Below, piece after piece: positions 38,414-47,002 of a DNA stretch of 64,000 nucleotides. Positions within the stretch are counted from its first letter, which is position 1, and the number at the start of each line of letters is the position of its first letter. A program made the position numbers and the translations under genes. The stretch lies in contig NZ_CP016286.1 of assembly GCF_001679785.1 (NCBI RefSeq), positions 2,604,001-2,668,000 on the forward strand, in the 5' to 3' direction. Below the pieces are notes generated by a model. That model made no database searches, was not told the DNA's origin, and saw only the letters and a program-made list of their open reading frames with translations. Source of the stretch: Rhizobium leguminosarum. GTDB lineage: Bacteria; Pseudomonadota; Alphaproteobacteria; Rhizobiales; Rhizobiaceae.

Positions 38414-39260
38414 TGGGGCATGGAGTCGGCTTCGGCATCGAAATCGGTCGAGACGCTGACGGTGCGCCACATCCGATCAGCTTCGATACGCGCCGCATCC
38501 GCCTTTTCGACATTGCGTAGCGCATCGCTGCCGAGCAACAGCCGGAACGGCGGCTCTTTGAGACCGGCGATGTGGATGACGACCGCAGCCGCTTTGGCAG
38601 GATCGCCAGGCTGGCGACCATCGTATTCACGCTGGAAGCGCACCGTGGCGCCGACCGTCTCCGCATAGTCCTGCCGCCCTTCGGCAAGCACCGTCGAGGA
38701 GCCGGCGAAATCGGTCCTGAAGCCGCCGGGCTCGATCACCGTCACCTTGATCCCGAATGGCGCGACCTCCTTCGCCAGCACCTCGGAAAAACCCTCGACA
38801 CCGAATTTCGCCGCCGAATCGGCGCCGCGCCCGGCAGGTCCGATCCGGCCGCCGACGGATGAGAACTGGATGATGTGCCCAGCTCCCTGCCCGCGCATCA
38901 GGGCGATAACCGCCTTGGTCATGATGATCGTGCCGAAGAGGTTGGGCTCGATCTGGGCTCGAAAATCGGCGAGGCTGGTATCCTCGATCGAGCCGACATT
39001 GCCGTAGCCGGCATTGTTGACAAGCACGTCGATGCGCCCGACCGCTTCACACCCGCCTCGACTGCCGCCGCTGCCGCCGCCTCGTCGGTCACGTCAAGCG
39101 CCAGCGTCAGCACCTGATCGCCATACCGCTCGGAAAGATCGGCAAGCTGGCCGGGATCGCGCGCTGTCGCCACCAGATTGTCGCCGGAGGCCAAAACCGC
39201 CTCCGCCAGTGCCCGGCCGAGACCGCGCGAACTCCCTGTTATCAACCAGACCCTGGACAT
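38368..39260 (-). pseudogene. Short-chain dehydrogenase/reductase, frameshifted
   Basis: The first part (ATG 39260, with GGAGGG upstream) is a classical SDR N-terminus with the TGSSRGLGRALAEAV nucleotide-binding motif. After VEAGVKR (minus strand, around 39041-39045) the frame is lost, and the remainder continues in another frame as IDVLVNNAGYGNVGS (the SDR NNAG motif), FSSVGGRIG and onward; the position of the usual Tyr-x3-Lys is occupied by DSAAKFG, so the Tyr may also be replaced. Adding one T (CGG TTC GGG CGC) restores a continuous protein of about 297 residues. The final residues, TILGPIGLKSES, are encoded by the mosaic repeat. Divergent from an HxlR gene. Confidence 0.82.
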
Positions 39261-39304
39261 CGGAAACCCTCCTTCTTTGGTTCCCGGCTCATGTATGGTC
39301 TACT

Positions 39305-39327
39305 GTATCCAATCGAAAGAAGGTACC
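39305..39327. promoter_or_regulatory. Candidate HxlR operator
   Basis: GTATCC (39305-39310) and GGTACC (39322-39327) form an imperfect inverted repeat in the short region between the divergent SDR and HxlR genes. HxlR proteins commonly bind GTA-containing inverted repeats in such positions. Confidence 0.3.
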
Positions 39328-39360
39328 CAGACGATCTATACACACCTTGAGGTAACTGAC

Positions 39361-39750
39361 GTGAGCAGCGACATGTTCGATTTCTGCAGCATGGCGGACG
39401 AACAGGATGCGCGGGCCCGCGAACTGATCGAGCGGGCGGCAGCGAAATGGCCGCTGCGCATCCTGCATGTGCTCTCCGATGCTGGCGCACCCCTGCGCTT
39501 CGCGCGCCTTATGGAGAGGGTCGAGGGCATCAGCCAGAAAGTGTTGACGCAGACGCTACGCACCCTCGAAAGAGATGGCCTCATCATCCGCTCACTCTAT
39601 CCCGAAGTGCCGCCGCGCGTCGAATATGAGTTGACGCCGCTCGGACGCGACCTCCTCATGCAGGTCGCCGCGCTCTGGCGCTGGATCGTCGAACACATGG
39701 ACGATTTCGATGCACGCAAAGCCGTCAAGCTGACGGTCGCCCGTGCCTAA
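39361..39750 (+). CDS. HxlR-family transcriptional regulator
   Basis: A 129-residue winged-helix protein: WPLRILHVLSDAGAPLRFAR, followed by GISQKVLTQTLRTLERDGLI, the HxlR signature. The start is GTG 39361 (GAGG 9 bases upstream) or ATG 39373; the frame extends back into the SDR gene, but that part is not conserved. HxlR regulators usually control an adjacent divergent oxidoreductase in response to aldehydes, quinones or drugs; here the divergent SDR is frameshifted. Its 3' end overlaps the convergent histidine kinase gene by 4 bases. Confidence 0.88.
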   Translation: MSSDMFDFCSMADEQDARARELIERAAAKWPLRILHVLSDAGAPLRFARLMERVEGISQKVLTQTLRTLERDGLIIRSLYPEVPPRVEYELTPLGRDLLMQVAALWRWIVEHMDDFDARKAVKLTVARA

Positions 39751-41123
39751 GCCGGGATGCGGATCGTGGCCCTCAGCCCGCCGAGCGGGCTGTCACTGAG
39801 CGTGACGTTGCCGCCGTGGCTGCGGGCGATGTCGCGGGCGATCGCCAGGCCGAGCCCGGTGCCTGATGCATCGAGGTTGCGCGCCGTATCCAGCCGGAAG
39901 AACGGCTTGAACACGTCCTCGCGATTCTTTTCGGGAATGCCCGGACCGTCATCGTCGAAGATGACGGTCAGCCATTTGGCATTGTGCTTGGCCTCGATGT
40001 CGAGCCTATCGGCATACCGCCGAGCATTCGAGGCAAGGTTGGTGACGAGACGCATGAAGGCGTTCGGCCTGACGGAGATATCGTCATCGCCTTCGATGGA
40101 GTAGCTGAATTTTTTGCCGTGCAGGGCGAAATCGGATTCCAGCTTGGCGAAGATCTCACTGAGTCTCAGCTCGCCGACATCCTCTTCGACCTCGCCGCGT
40201 GCAAAGGCCATATAGGCCTCCAGCATGGTCTGCATGTCGTTGACGTCATCGTTGAGGCCATGCAGGTCGGGATTGTCGCCGGCCAGCGCCAGCTGCAGCT
40301 TGAAGCGGGTGAGGATGGTGCGCAGATCATGGCTGACGCCGGAGAGCATCGCGGTGCGCTGCTCGATCTGCCGTTCGATTCGCTCGCGCATCAAAATGAA
40401 GGCAAGGCCGGCGCGCCTGACCTCGTCGGCGCCGCGCGGATAGAAATTATCGGGCTTCTGCCCCTTGCCGAAGCTTTCGGCCGCGCGCGCCAAGGTGAGG
40501 ATCGGCCGGATCTGCCCGCGCAGGAAGAGGATCGAGATGCCGATCAACACCAGCGAGGTGCCGACCATCCAGACGATGAAGATATGCGTGTTCGAGGCAT
40601 AGGTCTGGCTGCGTTTCGTCAGCACCCGCAGGATCTTGTTGTCGAGTTTGATGCGGATCTCGACGAGGTTCGAGTTGCCGACCGTGTCGATCCAGAAAGG
40701 CCGATGGATCTCGTCAGTGATCTCGTCGCTGAGGATGCCGTCGAGGATCGAGAAGAACGGCTTGACGCGCGGTGGCGGCAGGTCGCCGTCCGGCTCGATC
40801 GAGATCTGCAGGCTGAGCTGGTCGCGGGCGATGCGGATGATCTCGCTATAGTCCGAATTCTGCGGATAGGTCTCGATGATCTCGATGATCGCGGCGATGT
40901 CACGGGTAACCGCAAGCGACAGCCGCTCCGTTACCATTTGCCAGTGGCGCTCCATGAAAACGGCGGCGACGACGGATTGCAGGAGCACCATCGGAATGAT
41001 GATGATCAGCAGCGAGCGCGCGTAAAGTCCGGTCGGCAGCCGCCGGCGCAGCCAGCGGACGATCGAGCGCCAGCCCGGCGCAGAAGTGCGGTCTTCCCGC
41101 CGCAAGCTGTCGATCGTCACCAT
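39747..41123 (-). CDS. EnvZ-like sensor histidine kinase
   Basis: The 458-residue kinase has two membrane helices (about residues 38-58 and 183-203) around a periplasmic domain of about 120 residues, a HAMP domain (PILTLARAAESFGKGQ), the H-box GVSHDLRTILTRFKLQLAL, and HATPase boxes NLASNARRYAD, DDDGPGIPEK and GTGLGLAIARDIARSHGG. It is the partner of the OmpR-type regulator 24 bases upstream. The MarR/OmpR-regulator part resembles the petP-petR arrangement, and such pairs in other alphaproteobacteria (CenK/CenR-like) govern cell-envelope functions. Which ortholog this is cannot be settled here. Confidence 0.9.
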   Translation of the reverse strand: MVTIDSLRREDRTSAPGWRSIVRWLRRRLPTGLYARSLLIIIIPMVLLQSVVAAVFMERHWQMVTERLSLAVTRDIAAIIEIIETYPQNSDYSEIIRIARDQLSLQISIEPDGDLPPPRVKPFFSILDGILSDEITDEIHRPFWIDTVGNSNLVEIRIKLDNKILRVLTKRSQTYASNTHIFIVWMVGTSLVLIGISILFLRGQIRPILTLARAAESFGKGQKPDNFYPRGADEVRRAGLAFILMRERIERQIEQRTAMLSGVSHDLRTILTRFKLQLALAGDNPDLHGLNDDVNDMQTMLEAYMAFARGEVEEDVGELRLSEIFAKLESDFALHGKKFSYSIEGDDDISVRPNAFMRLVTNLASNARRYADRLDIEAKHNAKWLTVIFDDDGPGIPEKNREDVFKPFFRLDTARNLDASGTGLGLAIARDIARSHGGNVTLSDSPLGGLRATIRIPA

Positions 41124-41147
41124 CAGCGCCGGTCCCGAACCTTGAGT

Positions 41148-41849
41148 TTAGTCGATGCTCAGCCTGTATCCGATGCCGCGCACGGTCTGCAGCCAGACGG
41201 GATTGGCGGGATCGTCCTCGATCTTACGCCTCAGCCGGTTGATCTGCACGTCGATCGTCCGCTCGCCGACTTCGGTATCGTTGCCGATCAGTTCATGGCG
41301 GGGGATCGTGTCGCCGGCGCGCCGCGCAAAGAGCAGCATGATCTCCTGCTCGCGGTCGGTGAGCCGGATCACCTCACTGGCTTTCTTCAGCTCCTTGCGG
41401 GTCAGCGAGAAAGTGTAGGGGCCGAACATCACCTGTTCGATCTTCGGTCCCTCGCCCCCGGCGTTGCGGCGCAGGATGTTGTTGATGCGCAGCACCAGTT
41501 CGCGCGGGTCGAAGGGCTTGGAAAGATAGTCGTCGGCGCCCGCCTCAAGGCCTTCGATGCGGTTGCCCGATTCTGCCAGCGCCGTCAGCATGATGATCGG
41601 GACGTTCTTGATGGCGCGAAGCCCGCGGGTAACCTCGATGCCGGATTCGCCGGGCATCATCACATCCATGATGATCAGGTCGAAGTCGAGACCCGCAAGC
41701 TTGCGCTGCGCCTCGGCGCCGTCGGCGGCGACGGTGACGCGGAAGCCGTTCTCGGCGAGATAACGATTGAGCAGCGCACGGATGCGGGAGTCGTCATCGA
41801 CCACCAGCAAGTGCGCCGCATCATCGGAAATATCTGTCTTGACCGCCAT
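41148..41849 (-). CDS. OmpR-family response regulator (PetR/CenR-like)
   Basis: The 233-residue protein has a receiver domain (LLVVDDDSRIR; phosphoacceptor Asp in DLIIMDVMMPGESG; Lys in LSKPFDPREL) and a C-terminal winged-helix (LTDREQEIMLLFARRAGDTI, GERTIDVQINRLRRKIEDD, LQTVRGIGYRLSI). The ATG at 41849 follows the TGA of the MarR gene directly, so the two are translationally coupled; the kinase follows. The order MarR-regulator-kinase is consistent with a single operon. Confidence 0.93.
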   Translation of the reverse strand: MAVKTDISDDAAHLLVVDDDSRIRALLNRYLAENGFRVTVAADGAEAQRKLAGLDFDLIIMDVMMPGESGIEVTRGLRAIKNVPIIMLTALAESGNRIEGLEAGADDYLSKPFDPRELVLRINNILRRNAGGEGPKIEQVMFGPYTFSLTRKELKKASEVIRLTDREQEIMLLFARRAGDTIPRHELIGNDTEVGERTIDVQINRLRRKIEDDPANPVWLQTVRGIGYRLSID

Positions 41850-42341
41850 TCAATCCGCCTTCTGTCTGTCCCGCATGCCGCTGAGGAAAGCTTTTACGCT
41901 CTCCCGCACCTCCGCAGAAGCCCCTTCGAATGCCCGCTCAATGCGGCGCGATTGCGGCTCGGCAAGGGCAAGCGCCAGCTCTCGTCCCGATTTCGTCGGA
42001 TAGAGCTTGCGCTGCCGCCGGTCTTCAGGACCTGCCACCTGGCGAATATAGCCTGAGTCGATCAGCTGTTTCAGCACCCTTGCAAGGCTCTGCTTGGTGA
42101 TCTTCAGCGTTTCGAGAAGATCGGCTACCGTCATGCCGGGATTGCGGTTGACGAAATGCACGACGCGGTGATGCGCCCGACCGAAGCCGCTCTTTTCGAG
42201 GATAGCGTCAGGATCGGAAACGAAGTCGCGATAGGCGAAGAAGAACAGCTCGATGATCTCGAAATCGATGATATCAGTATCTTCCATCGGCGTGGCTAGC
42301 GGCTCCGGCTTGCCTGCTTTCGGGCCGGTCTGTCGTGACAC
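41850..42341 (-). CDS. MarR-family regulator (PetP-like)
   Basis: A 163-residue MarR protein: winged helix from GMTVADLLETLKITKQSLARVL to EDRRQRKLYPTKSGRELA. The GTG at 42341 (VSRQTGPKAG) has AAGGAA about 10 bases upstream; the longer frame to 42410 is not conserved. First gene of the operon with the response regulator and histidine kinase; the MarR/OmpR-type coupling is like petP-petR of Rhodobacter. An inverted repeat upstream (42391-42411) may be its operator. Confidence 0.88.
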   Translation of the reverse strand: MSRQTGPKAGKPEPLATPMEDTDIIDFEIIELFFFAYRDFVSDPDAILEKSGFGRAHHRVVHFVNRNPGMTVADLLETLKITKQSLARVLKQLIDSGYIRQVAGPEDRRQRKLYPTKSGRELALALAEPQSRRIERAFEGASAEVRESVKAFLSGMRDRQKAD

Positions 42342-42390
42342 TCGGCATTTCCTTTCTTTTTCCGCGCGCTGCCGGAAGTTTTCGCGAAGA

Positions 42391-42411
42391 TATGTCAGCC
42401 TCATAGACATA
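42391..42411. promoter_or_regulatory. Inverted repeat upstream of the MarR operon
   Basis: TATGTC (42391-42396), nine bases, GACATA (42406-42411), about 50 bases upstream of the MarR start. Size and position suit a MarR dimer or a response-regulator site. Confidence 0.45.
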
Positions 42412-42609
42412 AATTTGCGTCGCTATTAGCTTCCGCGAACTCTGCGGGAGCCCCGTACGGCCTCTCATTTCCCTGGCATTTCCCTGGAAACCAAGGTCCG
42501 TCTGGCACTCCCACGCAATACGCGTTTTCCCCTTGCGTCTGTGGATAAAACGTAATTGGGACAACAATCAACAGGCATGGCGCGTGAAGCGCCGGAGGAG
42601 TCTGGGGAG

Positions 42610-42847
42610 ATGATGCTCGATTATCTCGGTCAGGTCACTGAGGCGACCGGCGCCAACATCTTCTTCATCAAGGATGGCGTCATTCACACGCCGACCCCGG
42701 ATTGCTTTCTGAACGGTATCACCCGCCAGACGTCATCAACCCGGTTTCCGAAATCGGCCCGTATCGCTTCACGCCGTCGACGATCTCGAAACACGGATGA
42801 ACGATCACATGAAGGAAGTCTATCCGGCGGTGGTCGCCGCCGAATAA
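42610..42847 (+). pseudogene. ilvE: Remnant of a branched-chain amino acid aminotransferase gene
   Basis: The translation [19 protein letters not shown], then [22 protein letters not shown], is the conserved core of class IV (IlvE-type) aminotransferases. After RQT the sequence jumps to [18 protein letters not shown] in another frame and then to [16 protein letters not shown] and TAA at 42847 in a third. So the 5' half is missing, roughly 40 codons are deleted internally, and at least one more frameshift is present. No functional protein is possible. A complete ilvE must lie elsewhere in the genome. It is divergent from the MarR operon. Confidence 0.8.
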
Positions 42848-42873
42848 GACCCTCACGCAATCGGTCGGGCTAC

Positions 42874-42952
42874 CGCATAATTCTTTAAATCGGAATCGAT
42901 TTAAGGAGGCAGCAGTTCAAAGTGCTAAAGATACAGACCCGTCGGGCCTTTT
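42874..42952. repeat. Rhizobial intergenic repeat with TTAAATCG/CGATTTAA palindrome
   Basis: TTAAATCG-GAAT-CGATTTAA (42885-42904) followed by AGCAGTTCAAAGTGCTA. This sequence context is familiar to me as a dispersed intergenic repeat of Rhizobium genomes; boundaries are approximate. Confidence 0.55.
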
Positions 42953-43220
42953 ATCTATGCGCCCGTGCCATGACCAGTCCGGCGAGCGTCGAGAGAATGC
43001 CGCCGCCGATCAAGCCGCCGATGCCGTCGGCGATCAGGCCGGTCATAGCCGCTTCCCCACCGACCATGCTGAGCAGCATACCGCCGGCAACGCCGCCGAT
43101 CGCACCCGCGATCGTACGGGCGACGACATTGATCGCCTGCTGCTTCAAAGCGGCGCTCGCGGCGTTGCCGCCAATTGCACCGGCAATCAATTGTGTGATG
43201 AGCGGAAGTAGCGCTTCCAT
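42951..43220 (-). CDS. Small glycine-rich membrane protein
   Basis: An 89-residue hydrophobic protein with two or three glycine-zipper-like helices (LIAGAIGGNAASAAL, IAGAIGGVAGGMLLSMVGG, GIGGLIGGGILSTLAGL). No known family is assigned. The ATG at 43220 has GAGGAGGAAATC upstream, a strong ribosome-binding site. Gly-zipper proteins of this kind are often small envelope proteins; function unknown. Confidence 0.65.
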   Translation of the reverse strand: MEALLPLITQLIAGAIGGNAASAALKQQAINVVARTIAGAIGGVAGGMLLSMVGGEAAMTGLIADGIGGLIGGGILSTLAGLVMARAHR

Positions 43221-43359
43221 GATTTCCTCCTCTGGCGATCTCCCCGACCGCCGATCTATGCCGAACCTTCAGCACATTAGTATATTATCATATTTCGGAG
43301 GAAAACGTTAAGAAAAATCAACCGATGCGGGATTAAGGCAGGGAGAAGCGCCCCGGAAC

Positions 43360-43381
43360 GAGGCGGTCCGACGTCCGCCTC
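43360..43381 (-). terminator. Hairpin downstream of the SH3/DUF1236 gene
   Basis: GAGGCGG (43360-43366) pairs with CCGCCTC (43375-43381) around an 8-base loop, 22 bases after the stop at 43404. No clear U-tract, so weak evidence for termination. Confidence 0.4.
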
Positions 43382-43403
43382 GCCTCAGTTTCTGTCGATC
43401 ACG

Positions 43404-44021
43404 TCACTGATAGACGTAGACGATCCGGCGTGTACCGGGATCGACCAGCACCGGCCGGTCGTTGATCCTGGTATAGCGATACTCGTAATCCGGGATCGAC
43501 TGGAAGGTGACATCGGCAGGCACTTCCGCGCCGACGACGACGTCACCGCCGAGTTGCACCGTCTGGCCTGGATTGGTCTCGATGTAGGTGCGGACTGTCT
43601 CCGGTGGGGTGATGGTCTCGACCGCACCGACGGGGCCGAGCAACTCATCGCCCGGTGCCGGCTGCGGATCGGCCGGGACGACACTCGCGGTCGACTCGTA
43701 AGTCACGCTGGGAACGCCGATCTCGGCGCGGTGTTGTTCGACGATAACAGAGCTGCCGCCATGATCGACCTGCAGATAATCGGCATAGACCCAGCCGCGC
43801 ATGCCGTTGACGTCGACGCGGCACCAGCGGCTGCCTTCGATGCAGCCGTCGAGCACCGCGGTCGAGCCGCGGGTGGCAAGGCCGACCGAGGGATATTGCG
43901 GGCCCGGGCCGGCGCGAACGTTGAGATCATTGACCGTTGTCGCCATCATCTCCGCCTGCGCAAGACCGCCGCTCGCCAGGAGCACGGCTCCAGCCAACAG
44001 AATGTTTCTCTTCAAGGTCAT
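43404..44021 (-). CDS. Exported SH3b-DUF1236 protein
   Basis: The 205-residue protein has a signal peptide (MTLKRNILLAGAVLLASGG, cleaved near AQA), a bacterial SH3 domain (about 27-85; LNVRAGPGPQYPSVGLATRG, GWVYADYLQ), a Pro-rich linker and a C-terminal DUF1236 domain (about 140-200; YEYRYTRINDRPVLVDPGTR). SH3b domains bind peptidoglycan or envelope ligands; DUF1236 is typical of Rhizobiales. The ATG at 44021 follows AAGGAGA; longer frames are not supported. Confidence 0.87.
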   Translation of the reverse strand: MTLKRNILLAGAVLLASGGLAQAEMMATTVNDLNVRAGPGPQYPSVGLATRGSTAVLDGCIEGSRWCRVDVNGMRGWVYADYLQVDHGGSSVIVEQHRAEIGVPSVTYESTASVVPADPQPAPGDELLGPVGAVETITPPETVRTYIETNPGQTVQLGGDVVVGAEVPADVTFQSIPDYEYRYTRINDRPVLVDPGTRRIVYVYQ

Positions 44022-44308
44022 ATGAGCGTCTCCTTGGTTTCGATGGGCTGACAACGCGCGGGGTTCCACGATGTTCCCCGGCACTCCGCCCAGCGAAACG
44101 CCGCTTGTGGGAGATTTCATCCAAGTGCCTTGAAGAATTGAAGAAAAATCGATTTTTCCGCTCTACGACAATGGCGAAGAGAGGCATAAACTCTTGTTTC
44201 AGTCCGTCTTTTTGCCGTGAGGCAGGCCGCAATGGCGGAAGATTCCGGCTGTCCTTGCCGTGGTTTCGGACTATACCCGAAGCAACAGAGACACGAAGCG
44301 AGGCACAT

Positions 44309-44968
44309 ATGGGCATGCTCCAGGCCGGCATCATTCCGGTGACACCCTTCCAGCAGAACTGCACGATCTTCTTCGATCCCGATACCAAGGAAGGCGTCGT
44401 CGTCGATCCCGGCGGCGACGTGCCGCTCATCCTGCAGGCGATTGCCCAGAACGGCCTGACCATCAAGGAAATCTGGCTGACACACGGCCATCTCGACCAT
44501 GCGGGCGGCGCCAGTGAATTGAAGGAGGCCCTCGGCATCGACGTGGTCGGCCCGCATCAGGACGATCTGCCGCTGCTGCAACGGATCGAAACGCAGGCTG
44601 AAAAATACGGCATATCAGGATTGCGCGACGTCGTGCCCGACCGCTGGCTGAAGGATGGCGACAAGATCTCTTTCGGCGCCCATGAATTCGAAGTCTATCA
44701 CACGCCCGGCCATGCCCCCGGCCACGTCATCTATTTCAACCGTGCGCAGAATTTCGCCCATCTCGGCGACGTGCTTTTCAACGGCTCGATCGGCCGCACC
44801 GACCTGCCCGGCGGCAATCATCAGCAGCTTCTCGATTCGATCCGCGACAAGGTATTGCCGCTCGGCGACGACGTCGGCTTCATCTGCGGCCACGGCCCCG
44901 GCAGCCGCATCGGCGACGAGCGGCGAAGCAATCCATTCCTGCAGGAGATCAGACCTCGGAGTATCTGA
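44309..44968 (+). CDS. MBL-fold metallo-hydrolase (glyoxalase II-like)
   Basis: A 219-residue single-domain metallo-beta-lactamase protein with the dinuclear zinc motif THGHLDHAGG (His, Asp, His) at about residues 58-67, further ligands in HTPGHAPGH, GDVLFNGSIGRTDLPGG and the terminal CGHGPGS. It resembles the YcbL/glyoxalase II-like hydrolases. The frame opens at 43937, but the ATG at 44309 (MGMLQAGIIPVTPFQQN) is the conserved start. It converges with csaA, 13 bases apart. Confidence 0.9.
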   Translation: MGMLQAGIIPVTPFQQNCTIFFDPDTKEGVVVDPGGDVPLILQAIAQNGLTIKEIWLTHGHLDHAGGASELKEALGIDVVGPHQDDLPLLQRIETQAEKYGISGLRDVVPDRWLKDGDKISFGAHEFEVYHTPGHAPGHVIYFNRAQNFAHLGDVLFNGSIGRTDLPGGNHQQLLDSIRDKVLPLGDDVGFICGHGPGSRIGDERRSNPFLQEIRPRSI

Positions 44969-44981
44969 TGCGAGCTCGCGC

Positions 44982-45323
44982 TCACATCATCTTTCGGCCG
45001 TTCGGCACCGGCTGTTCGACCGCAGCAAGCACTATCGCGCCGTTCTCGTTCTCGAATCCCAGCGTCAGCACTTCCGAGCGGAACGGCCCGATCTGGCGCG
45101 GCGGGAAATTGACGACGCCGAGCACCTGCCGGCCGATCAGGCTTTCCGGCGTATAATGAACGGTGATCTGCGCTGAGGATTTCTTATTGCCGATGTCAGG
45201 ACCGAAATCGATCAGGAGTTTGAACGCCGGCTTGCGCGCCTCCGGAAAGGGACTGGCTTCGATGATCGTGCCGACGCGGATATCGACACGCTCGAAATCG
45301 GCGTAGGTGATATCTTCTGCCAT
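44982..45323 (-). CDS. csaA: CsaA-type tRNA-binding protein/chaperone
   Basis: A 113-residue OB-fold protein, the usual CsaA length: ITYADFERVDIRVGTIIEA, GNKKSSAQITVHYTPESLIG, VVNFPPRQIGPFRSEVLTLG. CsaA binds tRNA and unfolded proteins and has been proposed to help protein secretion. ATG 45323 gives the standard N-terminus. It lies 10 bases downstream of proC on the same strand, probably in one operon (ybjN-proC-csaA). Confidence 0.92.
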   Translation of the reverse strand: MAEDITYADFERVDIRVGTIIEASPFPEARKPAFKLLIDFGPDIGNKKSSAQITVHYTPESLIGRQVLGVVNFPPRQIGPFRSEVLTLGFENENGAIVLAAVEQPVPNGRKMM

Positions 45324-45333
45324 ATGGTCTCCG

Positions 45334-46161
45334 TCAGCCAGCCAGTTCCTCGGCCCGCTTGCGCGCCGCCGCAAGGGCTGCGTCGAACAAGGGCTGCATG
45401 CCGTCTTCGGCCATCAGCACGGCGAGCGCCGCCGCCGTGGTGCCGCCGGGAGAGGTCACATTCTCCCGCAGCCGCGAAGCGTCGTCGGGGGACTGGTGCA
45501 TGAGTTCACCAGCCCCCGCGACTGTTTCCCGCGCAAGACGCATGGCGAGGTCCGCCTGCAGACCGAGTTTACGGCCTGCCTCCGCCATACATTCGACGAG
45601 ATAGAATACATAAGCCGGACCGCTGCCCGAAAGCGCCGTCACGGCATCGATATCGGCTTCCGCCGGCACCCATTCGACAGGCCCCGAGACGCGCAGAAGG
45701 GAATGGACGCGTTCGCGCTGCGGATCGCTAACCCTTGAATTCGCAAAAGCGCCGGTAACGCCGCGCCCGACCATGGCTGGTGTGTTCGGCATGGCCCGCA
45801 CCATGGCGGCCTTGCCGAGATGTTTCTCGAGGAAACCGAGCGTCTTGCCGGCCGCGACCGAGACGACGACCGTGTCTGGCCCGACGGCACTCTTCACCGC
45901 CGGCAGCACCGCCTCCATCACCTGCGGCTTGACCGCCAGGAACAGCACGCTTGCCTTCAAATCCGTGGGAAGCGCGGTCAGATGGGTCGCGCCAGCCTCG
46001 CTGATCGTCGAAAGCATCGCCGGCGATGGGCCTGGATCGACAACGATGACGGCCGAGCCCGGAACGCCGCTTTTCAGCCAGCCGGAGAGCATCGCCCCGC
46101 CCATGTTTCCGGCACCGATCAGAACGACGGGATGTGTCGAGGAGAAAGCCTTCGTCGGCAT
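45334..46161 (-). CDS. proC: Pyrroline-5-carboxylate reductase
   Basis: ProC catalyses the last step of proline synthesis (P5C to proline, NADPH). The 275-residue protein has the Rossmann motif VVLIGAGNMGGAMLSGWL near the N-terminus, VKPQVMEAVLP, RAMPNTPAMVGRGVTG and the C-terminal P5CR signature (SGSGPAYVFYLVECMAEAG and TSPGGTTAAALAVL). The ATG at 46161 lies one base beyond the ybjN-like stop codon, implying coupled expression. Confidence 0.96.
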   Translation of the reverse strand: MPTKAFSSTHPVVLIGAGNMGGAMLSGWLKSGVPGSAVIVVDPGPSPAMLSTISEAGATHLTALPTDLKASVLFLAVKPQVMEAVLPAVKSAVGPDTVVVSVAAGKTLGFLEKHLGKAAMVRAMPNTPAMVGRGVTGAFANSRVSDPQRERVHSLLRVSGPVEWVPAEADIDAVTALSGSGPAYVFYLVECMAEAGRKLGLQADLAMRLARETVAGAGELMHQSPDDASRLRENVTSPGGTTAAALAVLMAEDGMQPLFDAALAAARKRAEELAG

Positions 46162-46162
46162 C

Positions 46163-46663
46163 TTAAGCCTCGCCGACCGTTTCAAACAGCACGGCTTCCA
46201 TCGCCTTCGTCGCTTCCATGCCGGACCAGACGACGAACTGGAATGCCTGGAAATAGGCCTCGCAGGTGTCAAGCGCGCTGGAAAGCAGCACCTCCACCTG
46301 GCGATTAGTAGGCTCCGCACCGCCGGCAAGCAGCAGCGATTGGCGGAAAATCACGACATCTTCCTGGCGCCAGAGGTCGAAATGACCCATCAGCACCTGC
46401 CCGTTGATCGCCGAGAGCAGCTTGACCACCTCGTTGACCCTGATGTCGGGAACTTTGATATCGAAGGCGCAGCCGAGGTGCAGCGCCTCGAATTCCTCCA
46501 TCCAGGAGAAGGAGACGTGGTAGTCCGTCCAGCGGCCCTCGACCGTCATCGCGATCTCGTCCTCGCCGGACCGCTCGAACGACCAGTCGTTGTTGGAGGC
46601 AACGTACTCGATCATATCGACCGGGTTCGACTGACGCTCGACTTCCAATTCCATCAGGTTCAT
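46163..46663 (-). CDS. YbjN-domain protein
   Basis: A 166-residue soluble protein (MNLMELEVERQSNPVDMIE; SFSWMEEFEALHLGCAFDI; GQVLMGHFDLWRQEDVVIFR) of the YbjN/sensory-transduction-regulator type fold, related to type III chaperone-like folds. In enterobacteria YbjN affects motility and stress responses; its mechanism is unknown. It is the first gene of a ybjN-proC-csaA operon, which is conserved in Rhizobiales as far as I recall. Confidence 0.88.
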   Translation of the reverse strand: MNLMELEVERQSNPVDMIEYVASNNDWSFERSGEDEIAMTVEGRWTDYHVSFSWMEEFEALHLGCAFDIKVPDIRVNEVVKLLSAINGQVLMGHFDLWRQEDVVIFRQSLLLAGGAEPTNRQVEVLLSSALDTCEAYFQAFQFVVWSGMEATKAMEAVLFETVGEA

Positions 46664-46969
46664 GCAGCACCTTCTTGACCGGAACGAATGCGACCTAACT
46701 TGGTGTACGAACACAAGAAAGACACACGCAAAATACCGGAACCACCACTCGGATGATCGTTGAACCGCTGCCAGACTTAACGCAGATAACCTGCCCGGAG
46801 CTTACCACGTCGCTTCGAATCATCATTTAAAATCAGTGTATAGCGCCCCTGGTCCCCTGCCAGCCCCCTGAACGGAAAATAGGACCGGCCACTGTGGAAA
46901 GGCTCTTCGAAATTCAATTCAGAAGGGAGAATAAGCGACTCTGCGAATTGGCTTTTTTGGCAGTGTCCA

Positions 46970-46996
46970 CAGGTGGAAAACTCACCTGGTTTTTTT
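46970..46996 (+). terminator. Rightward intrinsic terminator in a gap (sRNA candidate end)
   Basis: CAGGTG (46970-46975), seven bases, CACCTG (46983-46988), then G and a T7 run. The U-tract is good for the + strand, although no protein gene precedes it. Confidence 0.5.
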
Positions 46997-47002
46997 ACGG
47001 AA

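Noticed and set aside
39984..42056. 690-codon frame across the kinase, regulator and MarR genes
   Set aside because: Spans three real genes on the opposite strand; no domain.
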